A DNA stretch of 64,000 nt from Synechococcus sp. CC9311 (GTDB lineage: Bacteria > Cyanobacteriota > Cyanobacteriia > PCC-6307 > Cyanobiaceae). The notes below the pieces were generated by a model, which did not search any database, was not told the origin of the DNA, and saw nothing but the letters and a program-made list of their open reading frames with translations. Each line of letters begins with the position of its first letter. Positions within the stretch are counted from its first letter, which is position 1. Positions 24,682 to 34,362 of this stretch are shown here, in pieces. The stretch spans positions 2,356,001 to 2,420,000 of the forward strand of contig NC_008319.1 of assembly GCF_000014585.1 (NCBI RefSeq), written 5' to 3'. The position numbers were made by a program, and so were the translations under genes.

Positions 24682-25890
24682 ATGGCGAAGCGTTCCCTGG
24701 CCAAACTGAACACCAGCGACTTGAGCGGAAAACGCGTTCTTGTCCGGGTCGATTTCAACGTGCCTCTGAACGACGCCGGTGCCATCACAGACGACACCCG
24801 CATTCGTGCAGCCCTTCCAACGATCAATGACTTAATCGGCAAAGGCGCCAAAGTGATCTTGGCGGCTCACTTCGGCCGTCCGAAGGGTCAGGTCAATGAC
24901 AAGATGCGCCTCACCCCAGTAGCTACTCGTTTAAGCGAGCTGCTCAGCAAGCCTGTGACTAAAACCGAAAGCTGCATCGGACCTGACGCCGAAGCCAAGG
25001 TGAACGCCATGGCCAACGGCGATGTGGTTCTGCTCGAGAACGTGCGCTTCTTTGCTGAAGAAGAAAAGAATGACGCCGACTTCGCCAAACAGCTTGCTGG
25101 CCTTGCTGACGTTTACGTCAACGATGCTTTTGGTGCTGCCCACCGCGCCCACGCATCCACGGAAGGCGTGACCAAGTTCCTCAAGCCATCCGTGGCTGGC
25201 TTCCTGATGGAGAAGGAACTTCAGTACCTCCAGGGTGCTGTGGATGAGCCCAAGCGTCCTCTTGCTGCGATTGTTGGCGGCTCCAAGGTGAGCAGCAAAA
25301 TCGGCGTTCTCGAAGCCTTGATCGACAAGTGCGACAAGGTGCTGATCGGCGGAGGAATGATTTTCACCTTCTACAAAGCTCGCGGTCTGGCCGTTGGTAA
25401 GAGCCTCGTTGAAGAAGACAAACTCGAACTGGCCAAGGAATTGGAAGCCAAAGCAAAGGCCAAGGGCGTTGAGCTGCTGCTCCCCACCGATGTGTTGCTT
25501 GCCGACAACTTCGCTCCTGATGCCAACAGCCAAGTGGCAGACGTCACAGCCATTCCAGACGGCTGGATGGGACTCGACATCGGTCCTGATGCCATCAAGG
25601 TGTTCCAAGCTGCCCTGGCTGATTGCAAAACCGTGATCTGGAATGGCCCCATGGGCGTCTTCGAGTTCGACAAGTTCGCGGCTGGAACCAACGCCATTGC
25701 GACAACACTGGCTGAACTCAGCGGAAAAGGCTGCTGCACGATCATTGGCGGTGGCGATTCCGTTGCTGCTGTTGAGAAAGCAGGCCTGGCCGAGAAGATG
25801 TCTCACATCTCCACCGGTGGTGGAGCCAGCCTCGAGCTGCTGGAAGGCAAGGTGCTTCCAGGCGTCGCCGCACTGGACGACGCCGCTTGA
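24682..25890 (+). CDS. pgk: Phosphoglycerate kinase
   Basis: Interconverts 3-phosphoglycerate and 1,3-bisphosphoglycerate; in a cyanobacterium it serves both the Calvin cycle and glycolysis. 402 residues with [34 protein letters not shown], the FVNDAFG-like [23 protein letters not shown] and the C-terminal [13 protein letters not shown]. The coding strand is rich in codons typical of highly expressed genes. Followed by a strong terminator at 25934. The large minus-strand frame across it is a shadow. Confidence 0.98.
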   Translation: MAKRSLAKLNTSDLSGKRVLVRVDFNVPLNDAGAITDDTRIRAALPTINDLIGKGAKVILAAHFGRPKGQVNDKMRLTPVATRLSELLSKPVTKTESCIGPDAEAKVNAMANGDVVLLENVRFFAEEEKNDADFAKQLAGLADVYVNDAFGAAHRAHASTEGVTKFLKPSVAGFLMEKELQYLQGAVDEPKRPLAAIVGGSKVSSKIGVLEALIDKCDKVLIGGGMIFTFYKARGLAVGKSLVEEDKLELAKELEAKAKAKGVELLLPTDVLLADNFAPDANSQVADVTAIPDGWMGLDIGPDAIKVFQAALADCKTVIWNGPMGVFEFDKFAAGTNAIATTLAELSGKGCCTIIGGGDSVAAVEKAGLAEKMSHISTGGGASLELLEGKVLPGVAALDDAA

Positions 25891-25920
25891 TTCAAGCCAC
25901 AACACCAAACAGCTGATCGA

Positions 25921-26352
25921 TCAGCTGAATTCAGGGCCGTTCCAATTGGAGCGGCCTTTTTTCTGTAATCGTCGCCGCTCTGGCCTAGGCGGAAGTCCCA
26001 GTCGCTGCCGTTCTGCCGTCATGGCAGCGCGTGCCTCCTTAAATAATTCCCGTCGGCCTTGGCGTTGCTCCTGCTTACACACCCGAAAGGCATCGATGGT
26101 GTTGGCCGATTGAATACATCGTTGCTTGGCTGCCAACAAAGCCTTCTGCTGGTCAAAACTGCTCAACTCCCAGCGGCGCCGTGCCTCAAAAAGCTGCTGC
26201 TTTTGCGCATCCGTAAGCGTTAATCGAGCCGCGCGCGACTTCATTGGAGACTCAGCCCATCCCGTAGCGGGGTGGAGAGCGGCGGCAGCAAACGCGGCAC
26301 AAGGGATGACCAGATACCGCTTCCAATGCTTAGGCGTAACCATGCGAATCAT
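25921..26352 (-). CDS. Secreted small basic protein, uncharacterised
   Basis: 143 residues. N-terminal signal peptide with a basic start and hydrophobic core (YLVIPCAAFAAAALHP) and cleavage probably after GWA. The mature part is helical and strongly basic, with AARLTLTDAQKQQLFEAR, which resembles the LTxxQ motif region of Spy/CpxP-like periplasmic proteins, and two Cys at QRCIQ and VCKQE. The similarity is weak, so a chaperone role is only a guess. Start may be the second Met (26343). Its last codons overlap the pgk terminator hairpin on the other strand. Confidence 0.6.
   Translation of the reverse strand: MIRMVTPKHWKRYLVIPCAAFAAAALHPATGWAESPMKSRAARLTLTDAQKQQLFEARRRWELSSFDQQKALLAAKQRCIQSANTIDAFRVCKQEQRQGRRELFKEARAAMTAERQRLGLPPRPERRRLQKKGRSNWNGPEFS
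25934..25962 (+). terminator. Rho-independent terminator of pgk
   Basis: GGCCGTTCC-AATT-GGAGCGGCC, a 9-bp stem with one G-U wobble and 4-nt loop, followed by six T. It lies about 45 bp after pgk and within the 3' end of the gene on the opposite strand. Confidence 0.9.
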
Positions 26353-26558
26353 TCACACAACGCACTCATCCTGAAAGCAAGATCCCGTCAAAATCTGACC
26401 CAAATGGGCATCAAGCATGACCGGATCTAACCAGGACGCTTGAGCATGCCGCTCCACTGCGATGCCTGGAAAAATGAATCAGCTGTCAACCACCCAGGAG
26501 CACACCAACTCTGAAACTCGCCAATGATCAACGTTCACCCCTGAATCCGCCTATAGCG

Positions 26559-27437
26559 GTGGCCATGGTGGGACTTGGCGCCCTGGGATTACCCATCGCC
26601 GTCAATCTGCGACGCGCCGGCTACTCGCTCAACGTGCACACCCGCAGCCGCTCAGCGGAATCGGCGGCAGAGCTTCTGGACGATCAAGGACCCACAGTGA
26701 CCTCCAGCAGCTCCCCAAAAGAAGCGGTGAGCGGCTGTGCAGTCCTGCTGATTTGCGTCAGCGATGACACCGCAGTGCAAGACGTTCTCTGGGGAGACAG
26801 CGGAGCTGGCTATTCACTCAGACCAGGAAGCTTGGTGATCGATTGCTCCACGATCGCCCCAGCCACGGCAGCAGCGATGGCCAAGCGGCTATCGGAACGA
26901 AATGTGCACTACATCGATGCTCCTGTGACAGGCGGCACAGAAGGAGCCAAGGCAGGCACGCTCACCGTGCTCTGTGGTGGCAACACCATGGCGCTAGAGC
27001 AGGCCCATCCGCTACTGGAGGTCATCGGTGGATCAATCCATCACTTCGGGCCCGTTGGCAGTGGTCAACAGGTGAAAGCGGTGAACCAGGTCCTGGTAGC
27101 CGGAAGCTATGCCGCTGTTGCAGAAGCCATCGCTCTCGGGCAACATCTGCGACTCCCCATGGAGCACGTTGTGGCAGCACTGCTTGGTGGAGCTGCAGGA
27201 TCTTGGGCCCTGCAACACCGTTCAGCCGCCATGCTTTCCGATCAATACCCGCTCGGCTTCAAACTCGCGCTCCATCACAAGGATCTGAAGATCGCGCTTG
27301 CCGCGGCCAAGGAACAGCAGTTGGAATTACCGCTGACCCAATTGGTTCTCGAACAAGAGTCGGAGCTCATGCAACAGGGACTGGGGAACGCCGATGTGTC
27401 CGCGTTGAGGCGCTGCTACCCAGCTCACCCCAGTTAA
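26559..27437 (+). CDS. NAD(P)-dependent 3-hydroxyacid dehydrogenase family protein
   Basis: 292 residues of the 3-hydroxyisobutyrate/glyoxylate-reductase/6-phosphogluconate-dehydrogenase superfamily. N-terminal Rossmann motif VGLGALGLPIAVNLRRAGY with R after the second strand (HTRSRS), which favours NADP. Next the substrate motif DAPVTGGTEGAKAGTLTVLCGG, GPVGSGQQVKAVNQVL with the catalytic Lys, and the helical C-domain (HKDLKIALAAA). GTG at 26559 or ATG at 26565 are the candidate starts; neither has a good Shine-Dalgarno sequence. The 3' end overlaps the convergent neighbour by 4 bp. Substrate not determinable. Confidence 0.88.
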   Translation: MAMVGLGALGLPIAVNLRRAGYSLNVHTRSRSAESAAELLDDQGPTVTSSSSPKEAVSGCAVLLICVSDDTAVQDVLWGDSGAGYSLRPGSLVIDCSTIAPATAAAMAKRLSERNVHYIDAPVTGGTEGAKAGTLTVLCGGNTMALEQAHPLLEVIGGSIHHFGPVGSGQQVKAVNQVLVAGSYAAVAEAIALGQHLRLPMEHVVAALLGGAAGSWALQHRSAAMLSDQYPLGFKLALHHKDLKIALAAAKEQQLELPLTQLVLEQESELMQQGLGNADVSALRRCYPAHPS

Positions 27438-28186
27438 GGCTGGAGCTGACTTTTGTCATCCACAACTCGCACTTGCTTGCTCACACTCACCACACCTTCG
27501 GGATGTACCAACAAGGCAGCCCAGGTTTGGATGCCCGGCTTGAACGGAGCCTGAACAGACTTAAACAGGCCGCCCCCGCCGAGCGGCTGGAGCTGGATGT
27601 CTGGACTCTCTTGCCCCAACACCTGCTCAGGGGTAAGCGCAATCAAACCACCCGCCATCAGAGCATCACCCAAAGGCTTGTCGACCACCACATCCACGTC
27701 GTACCGAGTTCCGGTGAGCACGATGTCGGGGATGAGCAAGCTGATCGGAAGCGGCTCCTTGGCACTGGTCATAACCGATTGATCGCTAAGAATTTCCTGA
27801 TTGGCAATCAGGCCACTCTCAGTGGTCACCGCGAGACGTTGATTGGCATAAAAGGAATAACTCAAGCCGTCCTGCTGGCGTCTCCCAGTAACAGAAATCT
27901 GCATGGTCGAGCGCCCATCTGATGTGGGCGTGCCGGGCCTCACCGACCAGTTCAGCTGAGGGAAACGGCTACTGAACAGGCGGTAACGCTCCTCCAGACC
28001 ACCAAATTGCTCAGGCGTAAACAGAGCCTTCAACGCTGCAGCACTACCTTCCGACTGATTGAGGGCGACTTCCAAGCGCTTACTTAAATCAAACGGAGCC
28101 TGGGTCACAGCCCGACCCGACAAGGGGAGTGCAAGGGCGGAGCCAAGCAGCAATGACACCAACGAGGCACGGAGAGCCCTAGACAT
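27434..28186 (-). CDS. Secreted protein of unknown function
   Basis: About 250 residues from ATG 28186 (MSRALRAS). A clear signal peptide follows: SLVSLLLGSALALPLSGRA. The mature protein has beta-rich repeats with WSVRPGTPTSDGRSTMQISVTG, VDVVVDKPLGDALMAGGLIAL and a C-terminal WAALLVHPEGVVSVSKQVRVVDD. I do not recognise the family; its style resembles proteins conserved only among picocyanobacteria. Divergent from murG with about 60 bp between starts. Confidence 0.7.
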   Translation of the reverse strand: MSRALRASLVSLLLGSALALPLSGRAVTQAPFDLSKRLEVALNQSEGSAAALKALFTPEQFGGLEERYRLFSSRFPQLNWSVRPGTPTSDGRSTMQISVTGRRQQDGLSYSFYANQRLAVTTESGLIANQEILSDQSVMTSAKEPLPISLLIPDIVLTGTRYDVDVVVDKPLGDALMAGGLIALTPEQVLGQESPDIQLQPLGGGGLFKSVQAPFKPGIQTWAALLVHPEGVVSVSKQVRVVDDKSQLQP

Positions 28187-28244
28187 AAAGACAACCCCAG
28201 AGTCCATCTAAGTTAGGGCGCTCTTTCTTTTCCCGCTCGACCTC

Positions 28245-29321
28245 ATGCCTCGGCTTCTTGTTGCTGCCAGCGGCACCGGAGGGCACTTGTTTCCAGCCCT
28301 CTCCGTTGCAGATGCTCTGCTGGAGCCATGGAGCGTGCGCTGGGTGGGCGTTCCCGACCGCCTGGAGACAAGCCTTGTTCCAGGCCGCTATCCCCTCACC
28401 ACCGTCAAGGCTGGTGGATTGCAAGGTCGAGGACTGCGCAAACTCATCCAACTGATCCAATTGCTGGCAGCCAGCGGCAGCATCCGCCGCCTGATTCAAC
28501 GGGAACGCATCGATGCCGTCTTCACGACAGGCGGATACATCGCTGCACCAGCAATCCTGGCGGCACGGTGGTGCGGCATCCCCGTAGTACTTCACGAATC
28601 CAATGCCATTCCTGGCCGGGTAACACGCTTGCTTGGCCGATTTTGCACCCGTGTTGCCGTGGGCCTTGAGGCTGCTGCACCGCGCATCCAAGGCTGCCGA
28701 GCGGTGGTGACCGGAACCCCTGTGCGGGCTGCTTTTCTCCAGCAACAATCCCTACCCACGTGGGTCCCTCAGGGCAGCGGACCCCTGCTTGTGGTGATCG
28801 GCGGAAGCCAAGGCGCTCTGGGGCTGAATCGGATGACGCGCGAGCTGTTTCCTTCCTTACTCAGTAGCGGCTGCCGCATCGTGCATCTCACCGGCAGCAA
28901 TGATCCCGATGTGGGTTGCATCGAACACCCCTTGCTGGTGGAGCGACCGTTCAGCGATGAGATTCCGGCCTTGCTCCAACACGCCGACCTTGCCATCAGC
29001 AGAGCCGGTGCCGGCAGCCTGAGTGAACTGGCCGTTAGCGGAACACCCACCGTGCTGGTGCCCTTCCCCCAAGCGGCCGATCGCCATCAAGATGCCAATG
29101 CCGTATGTGCTGCAGCGGTTGCCGCTGCCGTGATCGTGCATCAACACGACCCCAGCGAGACGACTCTTCGCGACACGGTCTGGCGCCTGCTCGGATCAAA
29201 ACTGCCAGGCGGCGATCCAGGCGCTAATCCACTGCCGGAGATGGGGCAAGCGATGCGGGAGCTTGGCGTGGAGGATGCGGATCAGAAACTGGTGACTCTG
29301 CTCGAAGGACTGCTGAACTGA
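28245..29321 (+). CDS. murG: UDP-GlcNAc:lipid I N-acetylglucosaminyltransferase MurG
   Basis: Adds GlcNAc to lipid I to give lipid II in peptidoglycan synthesis at the inner face of the plasma membrane. 358 residues with [11 protein letters not shown]-type start ([16 protein letters not shown]), [43 protein letters not shown] and [11 protein letters not shown] followed by [19 protein letters not shown]. The 3' end overlaps the convergent aminotransferase gene by 40 bp. Confidence 0.96.
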   Translation: MPRLLVAASGTGGHLFPALSVADALLEPWSVRWVGVPDRLETSLVPGRYPLTTVKAGGLQGRGLRKLIQLIQLLAASGSIRRLIQRERIDAVFTTGGYIAAPAILAARWCGIPVVLHESNAIPGRVTRLLGRFCTRVAVGLEAAAPRIQGCRAVVTGTPVRAAFLQQQSLPTWVPQGSGPLLVVIGGSQGALGLNRMTRELFPSLLSSGCRIVHLTGSNDPDVGCIEHPLLVERPFSDEIPALLQHADLAISRAGAGSLSELAVSGTPTVLVPFPQAADRHQDANAVCAAAVAAAVIVHQHDPSETTLRDTVWRLLGSKLPGGDPGANPLPEMGQAMRELGVEDADQKLVTLLEGLLN

Positions 29322-30403
29322 ATACGCCTGAGAGCGCGAAGGATGCGTTGATTCCCCCGCCGATCTTGCAGACCAATGCGCAGCCAACGCTCCCCCAACC
29401 CTGCGAAAGAACGGCAATCCCGAAGCAAAACGCCGTCGAGAGCTAGACGCTCCCGCAGCTCCAGCAAGGACTGCTCGCCTTGGATCAGCAGGTAATTGGC
29501 AGCTGAGGGATAGGCCTTTAATCCAGGGATGGCCTCAAGTTGTGCCCGAAACCACGTGCCTTCTTTTTGCACCCACTGCTGAACGCGCTGTTGCCATCGA
29601 TGCAAGCCAACCGGGTCGTTCATCACAGCCACTCCAGCAGTAATCGCCAAACCATTCACCGGCCAGGGATCTCTCCATCCATGCCATCGATGCAAACGAT
29701 CGGGAGCCGCAACGGCATAGCCCAGACGCAAACCCGCAATCGCAAACAATTTCGTGAGACTGCGAATCACCACGAGATTGGGATGATCTGTCACCAAGGG
29801 CAGTAACGACTGACCTTCACCCCCTGGCACCAGAGGAAGAAAGGCCTCATCACAGATCACCAGGGAGTATCGAGCCAACAAGGGTTCCAGTGAACAACGG
29901 CTCCAAAGCTGACCGGTGGGGTTGTGGGGATTGGTGATCCAAACCACATCGGTCGTCTGCTTCAAGGCGCTCAATGGAAAGGGTTGCGGCCAACAGTTGC
30001 TCCACTCCAAGGGCAAAGGCAACTTCTCCATCGCGCCACCCCAACAAGCCAAAGCTCGGGAATAGTCGGCAAATCCAGGCTGAAGCAGAACATTGAGACC
30101 AGCGGCGGTTGCATCGCGAGCCGCCCATGTGAACAACTCAGCTGCCCCATTCCCTCCAAGCACCTGATCAGGATCCACCCCATGCCATGACGCGATCGCA
30201 GAGCGCAAATCGGTCTGAGCGCGGTCGGGATAATCACGCAGAGGCTGGCCCTGAATGGCAGCGGCGAGCGCTCTACGCAGAGCGCGAGGGGGACGGAATG
30301 GCACCAACGAGGCGCTTGCATCCAGCACCTGAGAGGGTTGCATCCCCAGCCGACGGGCTTCCTGGCTGAGATTGCCTCCATGGGGAGGAAGGCGGTTGCT
30401 CAC
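29282..30403 (-). CDS. CobD/CobC-like PLP aminotransferase (threonine-phosphate decarboxylase-like)
   Basis: About 373 residues, fold-type I PLP enzyme. It begins [16 protein letters not shown], the HGGN motif typical of CobD/CobC, has [10 protein letters not shown], the nucleotide-like [12 protein letters not shown] loop, ICDEAFLP with the PLP-ring Asp, and the Schiff-base lysine in [15 protein letters not shown]. CobD makes aminopropanol phosphate for cobalamin; marine Synechococcus make pseudocobalamin, so the role fits, but histidinol-phosphate aminotransferase is a close relative. I choose GTG 30403 because homology starts there; the frame extends 30 codons further upstream. Confidence 0.82.
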   Translation of the reverse strand: MSNRLPPHGGNLSQEARRLGMQPSQVLDASASLVPFRPPRALRRALAAAIQGQPLRDYPDRAQTDLRSAIASWHGVDPDQVLGGNGAAELFTWAARDATAAGLNVLLQPGFADYSRALACWGGAMEKLPLPLEWSNCWPQPFPLSALKQTTDVVWITNPHNPTGQLWSRCSLEPLLARYSLVICDEAFLPLVPGGEGQSLLPLVTDHPNLVVIRSLTKLFAIAGLRLGYAVAAPDRLHRWHGWRDPWPVNGLAITAGVAVMNDPVGLHRWQQRVQQWVQKEGTWFRAQLEAIPGLKAYPSAANYLLIQGEQSLLELRERLALDGVLLRDCRSFAGLGERWLRIGLQDRRGNQRILRALRRIQFSSPSSRVTSF

Positions 30404-30507
30404 GCCGACTTGTGCTGGATGTACCCATCCTGCCCAGCCATCCTTCAAGCCGTGCTCGACGAAGACCGAGAAGCCCGATACAACGCAGTACAACCAAGCA
30501 AGCCCAC

Positions 30508-31317
30508 GTGTTGAACCCGTCCCGCTTGATGCCCTTGCTTGGTTTATGGCTGATCGCCAGCCCCCTGCAAGCCGAGAGCGTGGATGACCTCATCAAAGTG
30601 CTCCAGGAGGGTGATTGCCGCAACTGCCGCCTGGCCGATGCCGACCTTGTGCATGCCGATTTGCGCGATGCCGACTTACGCGACGCTCGATTGCAGCGAG
30701 CCAATCTTGGAGAAGCCCAATTGGACGGGGCTGACTTACGCGGAGCCAATCTCAGCTTCACCAGCTTGCGCGGGGCTTCCCTCCGTGGCACCAATCTTGA
30801 AGGCAGCATCCTGCATGGCACCGACCTGCGATTTGCCGATCTCAGTGGCGCTCGCCTGAGCCCCAACGCTTTAGAAAAAGCGCATTGGCAAGGCGCCACG
30901 GGAATCAGCCGTGACATACGAAGCCACGCCTCGCTGCACAATGCTGGCGTAGAAGCTTCACAATCAGGACGGTGGCCTGAAGCCGAAAAACTCTTTGGCG
31001 CCGCAATCCTCAGATCCCCTCAAGAGCCATTGAGCTGGGTCGCGAGAGGCATCAGTCGTAGCGAATTAGCCAAGGACGATCTCGCTGCACAAGATTTCCG
31101 GTATGCAAGCGCACTATTTAAAAAGGGCGGCAATCAAGAAGTTGCCAATCAACTTCAAACAGTGGCTGAAATGGTTCAAACGCGTCGGACAAAAACTCAG
31201 AAAAAACCTGAAGGAAAAGGCTGGGGCGGGCAATTACTAGGGGGCGTTACTGCAACTGCTCAAGCTTTAGCCCCACTTGCGATAAAAGCACTGATCCCTC
31301 TCGGCATTGGCTTTTGA
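30508..31317 (+). CDS. Exported pentapeptide-repeat protein
   Basis: About 269 residues. Signal peptide NPSRLMPLLGLWLIASPLQA then a Cys pair (GDCRNC), and about 16 pentapeptide repeats of A(D/N)Lxx form (ADLVHADLRDADLRDARLQR onward), which build a quadrilateral beta helix. After about residue 130 a helical, TPR-like region follows (HNAGVEASQSGRWPEAEKLFGAAI), then a basic stretch and a hydrophobic C-terminal tail. The start is uncertain: GTG 30508, TTG 30511 or ATG 30529. Known pentapeptide proteins in cyanobacteria are often lumenal; the function here is unknown. Confidence 0.8.
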   Translation: MLNPSRLMPLLGLWLIASPLQAESVDDLIKVLQEGDCRNCRLADADLVHADLRDADLRDARLQRANLGEAQLDGADLRGANLSFTSLRGASLRGTNLEGSILHGTDLRFADLSGARLSPNALEKAHWQGATGISRDIRSHASLHNAGVEASQSGRWPEAEKLFGAAILRSPQEPLSWVARGISRSELAKDDLAAQDFRYASALFKKGGNQEVANQLQTVAEMVQTRRTKTQKKPEGKGWGGQLLGGVTATAQALAPLAIKALIPLGIGF

Positions 31318-31335
31318 AAGAAGTGTTTTAGACAA

Positions 31336-33540
31336 TCAAAAGGCATCGTTTGACATAAGCTGACGAGCAGCCGGAAGAGACGGCTGATATCCATAGCCAT
31401 AATTTCCTCCTTGATCATCACTAATTATCTTAGGAGTAACTAGAACAACAAGCTCTCTCTTCGCCCGATCACGAGTCGACTCACGAAAAAATTGGCCTAT
31501 CAGAGGAAGATCCCCTAAAATAGGCCACTTACGAACTTGCTGAGCATCACGATCTGAAATAACCCCCGTCAAAATAAGTGTTTGACCATCGCGGACCCTT
31601 AGAGACCCAGTATCAAGCCTACGCACACTTAAAATACTTCTAGGACCACAACCCTCAACATTTTGGGTTCCAGTAACAGCAGCAATTGTAGGAGAGAGGC
31701 TGAAACTAACAAACCCATTATCATCAATTTTAGACACACGCGCGCCAAACGTTAGACCAGCGGTTCCAAGAATAGGCTGACAAGAATTAGGCGCACCATT
31801 CTGCCCCGCACTAACGGAATAATTGACTGTTTCTTGGGTGCCTACAGTCACGAAAGACTCGTTCGCCTTGGAGCGACCTATTGTTGCGGTCTGCAATGCG
31901 GAGTTTCCAACGCTGGTAGCTACATCAGCACCCCCAGAAATCTCAACAGGGTTTTCACTTAAAATCAGGGTAGGAGAAGCTAAAGTCTTGGTACTATTGG
32001 ATATAATAATAGACCGAATTAAATCTAACAAATTATCCTTAGGGAATACATTCCCAGGGTTGATTCGACTCGGAGTTGGGCTCGGGGGAATCAAGCGATC
32101 GGCAATTTGCGCGTCCCGCCCGGACACAATCTCCCTCTGAAACTTGCCACTTTCAGCCCCTCCCGCGATCGCATCGAAATTAGAATTATTAGGGGGGAGC
32201 AAATTACCAAAAGCCCCAACAAGCTCACCTCTATCACTTACGATAAAATTATTACCGTAGCGAAAAGCAAAACTATTTGAAATCGCGGAGTCATTATCCA
32301 AAGAGACATCCAAAATCCGCACCGATAAAGCAACCTGCCTTTGGCGCAAATCAATTTGTCTCAAATACCCCTCAGCAAGCTTCACCAAGAGTGAATCTCC
32401 GATCAAGGTAATCGTTTGAAGCCTTGAATCAGTTGTACCGATCAAACCGACCAAAGGGCCTTGACCTGAAGAATAAGAACGTATCTCAATCTGTTCTGAA
32501 GTATTGGAAATGCTATTACTCGCGTCGCCAGACGCCTCTTCAAGAATAGATGTGGTTTTCAAAGGGACGGGCTCTTGAATACTTGCACCCAAGCTCCCCA
32601 AATATTTTGCCGCCGAGACTGCTGAAGATTGATTGAGTCGATACACCTTCGACATCTGAGGGCCAAATGTATTAGCAGAAACTTTTGATCCCACCATGAG
32701 AGTGCGACCATCTAATTTTCCCTGCAGGCCAGAGGCAAGCAGAACTCCATTGAGAGCCCTCGCATAGGACTCGTTCTGAAAAGCAATCGAAACAGGTCGG
32801 CTAGGTAAAGCAACATCCTTACTGCCTCCATCCTGTTCACCAACAAACACGAAGCCATAGCCCCCTAAACGAGCCAAGGCCATCAACGCATCCTTGGCAG
32901 GCGCATTGTTCAGAGTGAGGGTGACCGGCGGCCCGCTCACATTCACATAACTGCGGTTCTGCATCACCATCGTCCCCACTGCCATATCACCGAGAGGAGG
33001 CGCAACGGCGCGCGGGCGCAGAGGAGGGGCGTACTGCGTTTGAGGGACACGCCCCGGTGTATTCAGATTGAGGCGTCCCGTTTGCAATGTGGGAGCAACA
33101 ACCAAACCTGGAAACTTGAGAATTAGATCCCGACCATCGGCGCTCACCACAGGATCTTTCAAGGGCCGACCTGGACTTGGCTTCACCTTCAACGCATAGG
33201 AGCTGCCGCTACCAACCAGAGTGGCGGACTGAATTCCAATCACAGGATCCGAAAGCCGCACCTGACCATTGCGGACCCCCGGTGCCCCCTGGGTCTGCAA
33301 ACTTCCCTCCCAAACTTGGCCGTTCAGGCGCTGCTGCAGAAATGGCTGATCGCCAACTCCTTCAATAACAAGTTCCACGCCTTCATTGCCACGACGCAAA
33401 CTCAAGTTCATGGAGCCCTGGCTCTGAGCTCTGATCGCCCCAGCACCTCCAAGCCCAAACATCACGTCACATTCAGCCAATGCAAGGCTGCCAATCAACG
33501 CCAATGGAATCAGCCGGGAGGGTCTCGAGGGCATTCCCAC
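31336..33540 (-). CDS. pilQ: Type IV pilus secretin PilQ
   Basis: Outer-membrane secretin ring through which the pilus passes. 734 residues: N-terminal signal peptide (LIPLALIGSLALA), an AMIN-like domain at roughly 40-150, N-domains with PVTLTLNNAPAKDALMALARLGGYGFVF and VALSVRILDVSLDNDSAIS, and the C-terminal secretin domain with the family's VTPKII end and LPLIGQFFRES / RELVVLVTPKI motif. Starts at GTG 33540 or ATG 33534. Last gene of the pilM-N-O-Q cluster; 81 bp separates it from pilO. Confidence 0.93.
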   Translation of the reverse strand: MGMPSRPSRLIPLALIGSLALAECDVMFGLGGAGAIRAQSQGSMNLSLRRGNEGVELVIEGVGDQPFLQQRLNGQVWEGSLQTQGAPGVRNGQVRLSDPVIGIQSATLVGSGSSYALKVKPSPGRPLKDPVVSADGRDLILKFPGLVVAPTLQTGRLNLNTPGRVPQTQYAPPLRPRAVAPPLGDMAVGTMVMQNRSYVNVSGPPVTLTLNNAPAKDALMALARLGGYGFVFVGEQDGGSKDVALPSRPVSIAFQNESYARALNGVLLASGLQGKLDGRTLMVGSKVSANTFGPQMSKVYRLNQSSAVSAAKYLGSLGASIQEPVPLKTTSILEEASGDASNSISNTSEQIEIRSYSSGQGPLVGLIGTTDSRLQTITLIGDSLLVKLAEGYLRQIDLRQRQVALSVRILDVSLDNDSAISNSFAFRYGNNFIVSDRGELVGAFGNLLPPNNSNFDAIAGGAESGKFQREIVSGRDAQIADRLIPPSPTPSRINPGNVFPKDNLLDLIRSIIISNSTKTLASPTLILSENPVEISGGADVATSVGNSALQTATIGRSKANESFVTVGTQETVNYSVSAGQNGAPNSCQPILGTAGLTFGARVSKIDDNGFVSFSLSPTIAAVTGTQNVEGCGPRSILSVRRLDTGSLRVRDGQTLILTGVISDRDAQQVRKWPILGDLPLIGQFFRESTRDRAKRELVVLVTPKIISDDQGGNYGYGYQPSLPAARQLMSNDAF

Positions 33541-33621
33541 GCCTGATTCACAAACACTATGGGCGGATGGTATCGAGCGAAACCCTTAGGAGCCAGCCCT
33601 AAAACACAGCATTGAATTGAT

Positions 33622-34362
33622 TCAGGATGGCGCCCTGACCTTGGACTGAGGCGCGGATTCCAGGGATTCTTTCGCGTCCTGATCCCCATCAGTTGTCTTG
33701 TCAAAAAAACTCAGCTTGAGCTTGAGCTCGGTCAACGGTGGCCCCTCAGGGGCCCCGTCAGCATTGGTCTCTAACGGAACTGCCTTGAGCTCAAGATCAC
33801 TGGGCTGAACCAGGAGTTCCAGTGTCTCCATGGCACGCAAGAACTGCAGCACCCCTACATAAGGTCCACGCACCTGCAGCAGCACCGCCGTTTTCTCATA
33901 CCCCTTCAAATCAGAAGGAGCACCATCCTCAGCTCCAGCATCCCCTTTTTGATTGTCTTGTCGGGGAGAATCAGTCACAACAGGCGCATCTGGGACGGGT
34001 TCATAGCGTTCAATCAACACACCGCTCTCAGCCGCGGTACGACTCAGCTGGGTGAGGAAGGTCTCGATCTCGCCGCGACCCGCCACCAAATTCACCACCA
34101 GAGCTTGCTGTTGTTCCGCCAACACAAGCTTTTGTTGCTCTTGCTTAACCCGAGCAGCAATCAAGGAAAGTGACTGCTGCTGACCTTTGAGCTCAGAGAT
34201 CCGACGCGTCCGTTCCGCTGATGCCAACCAATGGGGGAGTCCAAAAGTTGCAAACAGCCCGGCACCTATTAAGACACCCATAAGCAATGGGGCACCAACC
34301 AACACCCGTTGCCGCGTTACATACTTTTGCCATGGGCTACCACTACCACTCAGGTTCGTCAC
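33622..34362 (-). CDS. pilO: Type IV pilus assembly protein PilO-like
   Basis: 246 residues, GTG start in a 4-bp overlap with pilN. One N-terminal membrane span (VLVGAPLLMGVLIGAGLFATFG), a coiled coil with many Q and E residues (about 55-95), then a ferredoxin-like periplasmic region (FLTQLSRTAAESGVLIERYEPV and VRGPYVGVLQFLRAMETLE). This is the PilO layout: inner-membrane alignment subcomplex with PilN and PilM. The assignment rests on layout and gene order more than on sequence identity. Confidence 0.8.
   Translation of the reverse strand: MTNLSGSGSPWQKYVTRQRVLVGAPLLMGVLIGAGLFATFGLPHWLASAERTRRISELKGQQQSLSLIAARVKQEQQKLVLAEQQQALVVNLVAGRGEIETFLTQLSRTAAESGVLIERYEPVPDAPVVTDSPRQDNQKGDAGAEDGAPSDLKGYEKTAVLLQVRGPYVGVLQFLRAMETLELLVQPSDLELKAVPLETNADGAPEGPPLTELKLKLSFFDKTTDGDQDAKESLESAPQSKVRAPS

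Noticed and set aside
24931-25908. 325-codon minus-strand frame across pgk
   Set aside because: Antisense shadow of a highly expressed gene; composition reflects the complement of pgk codons, and no family motif is visible.
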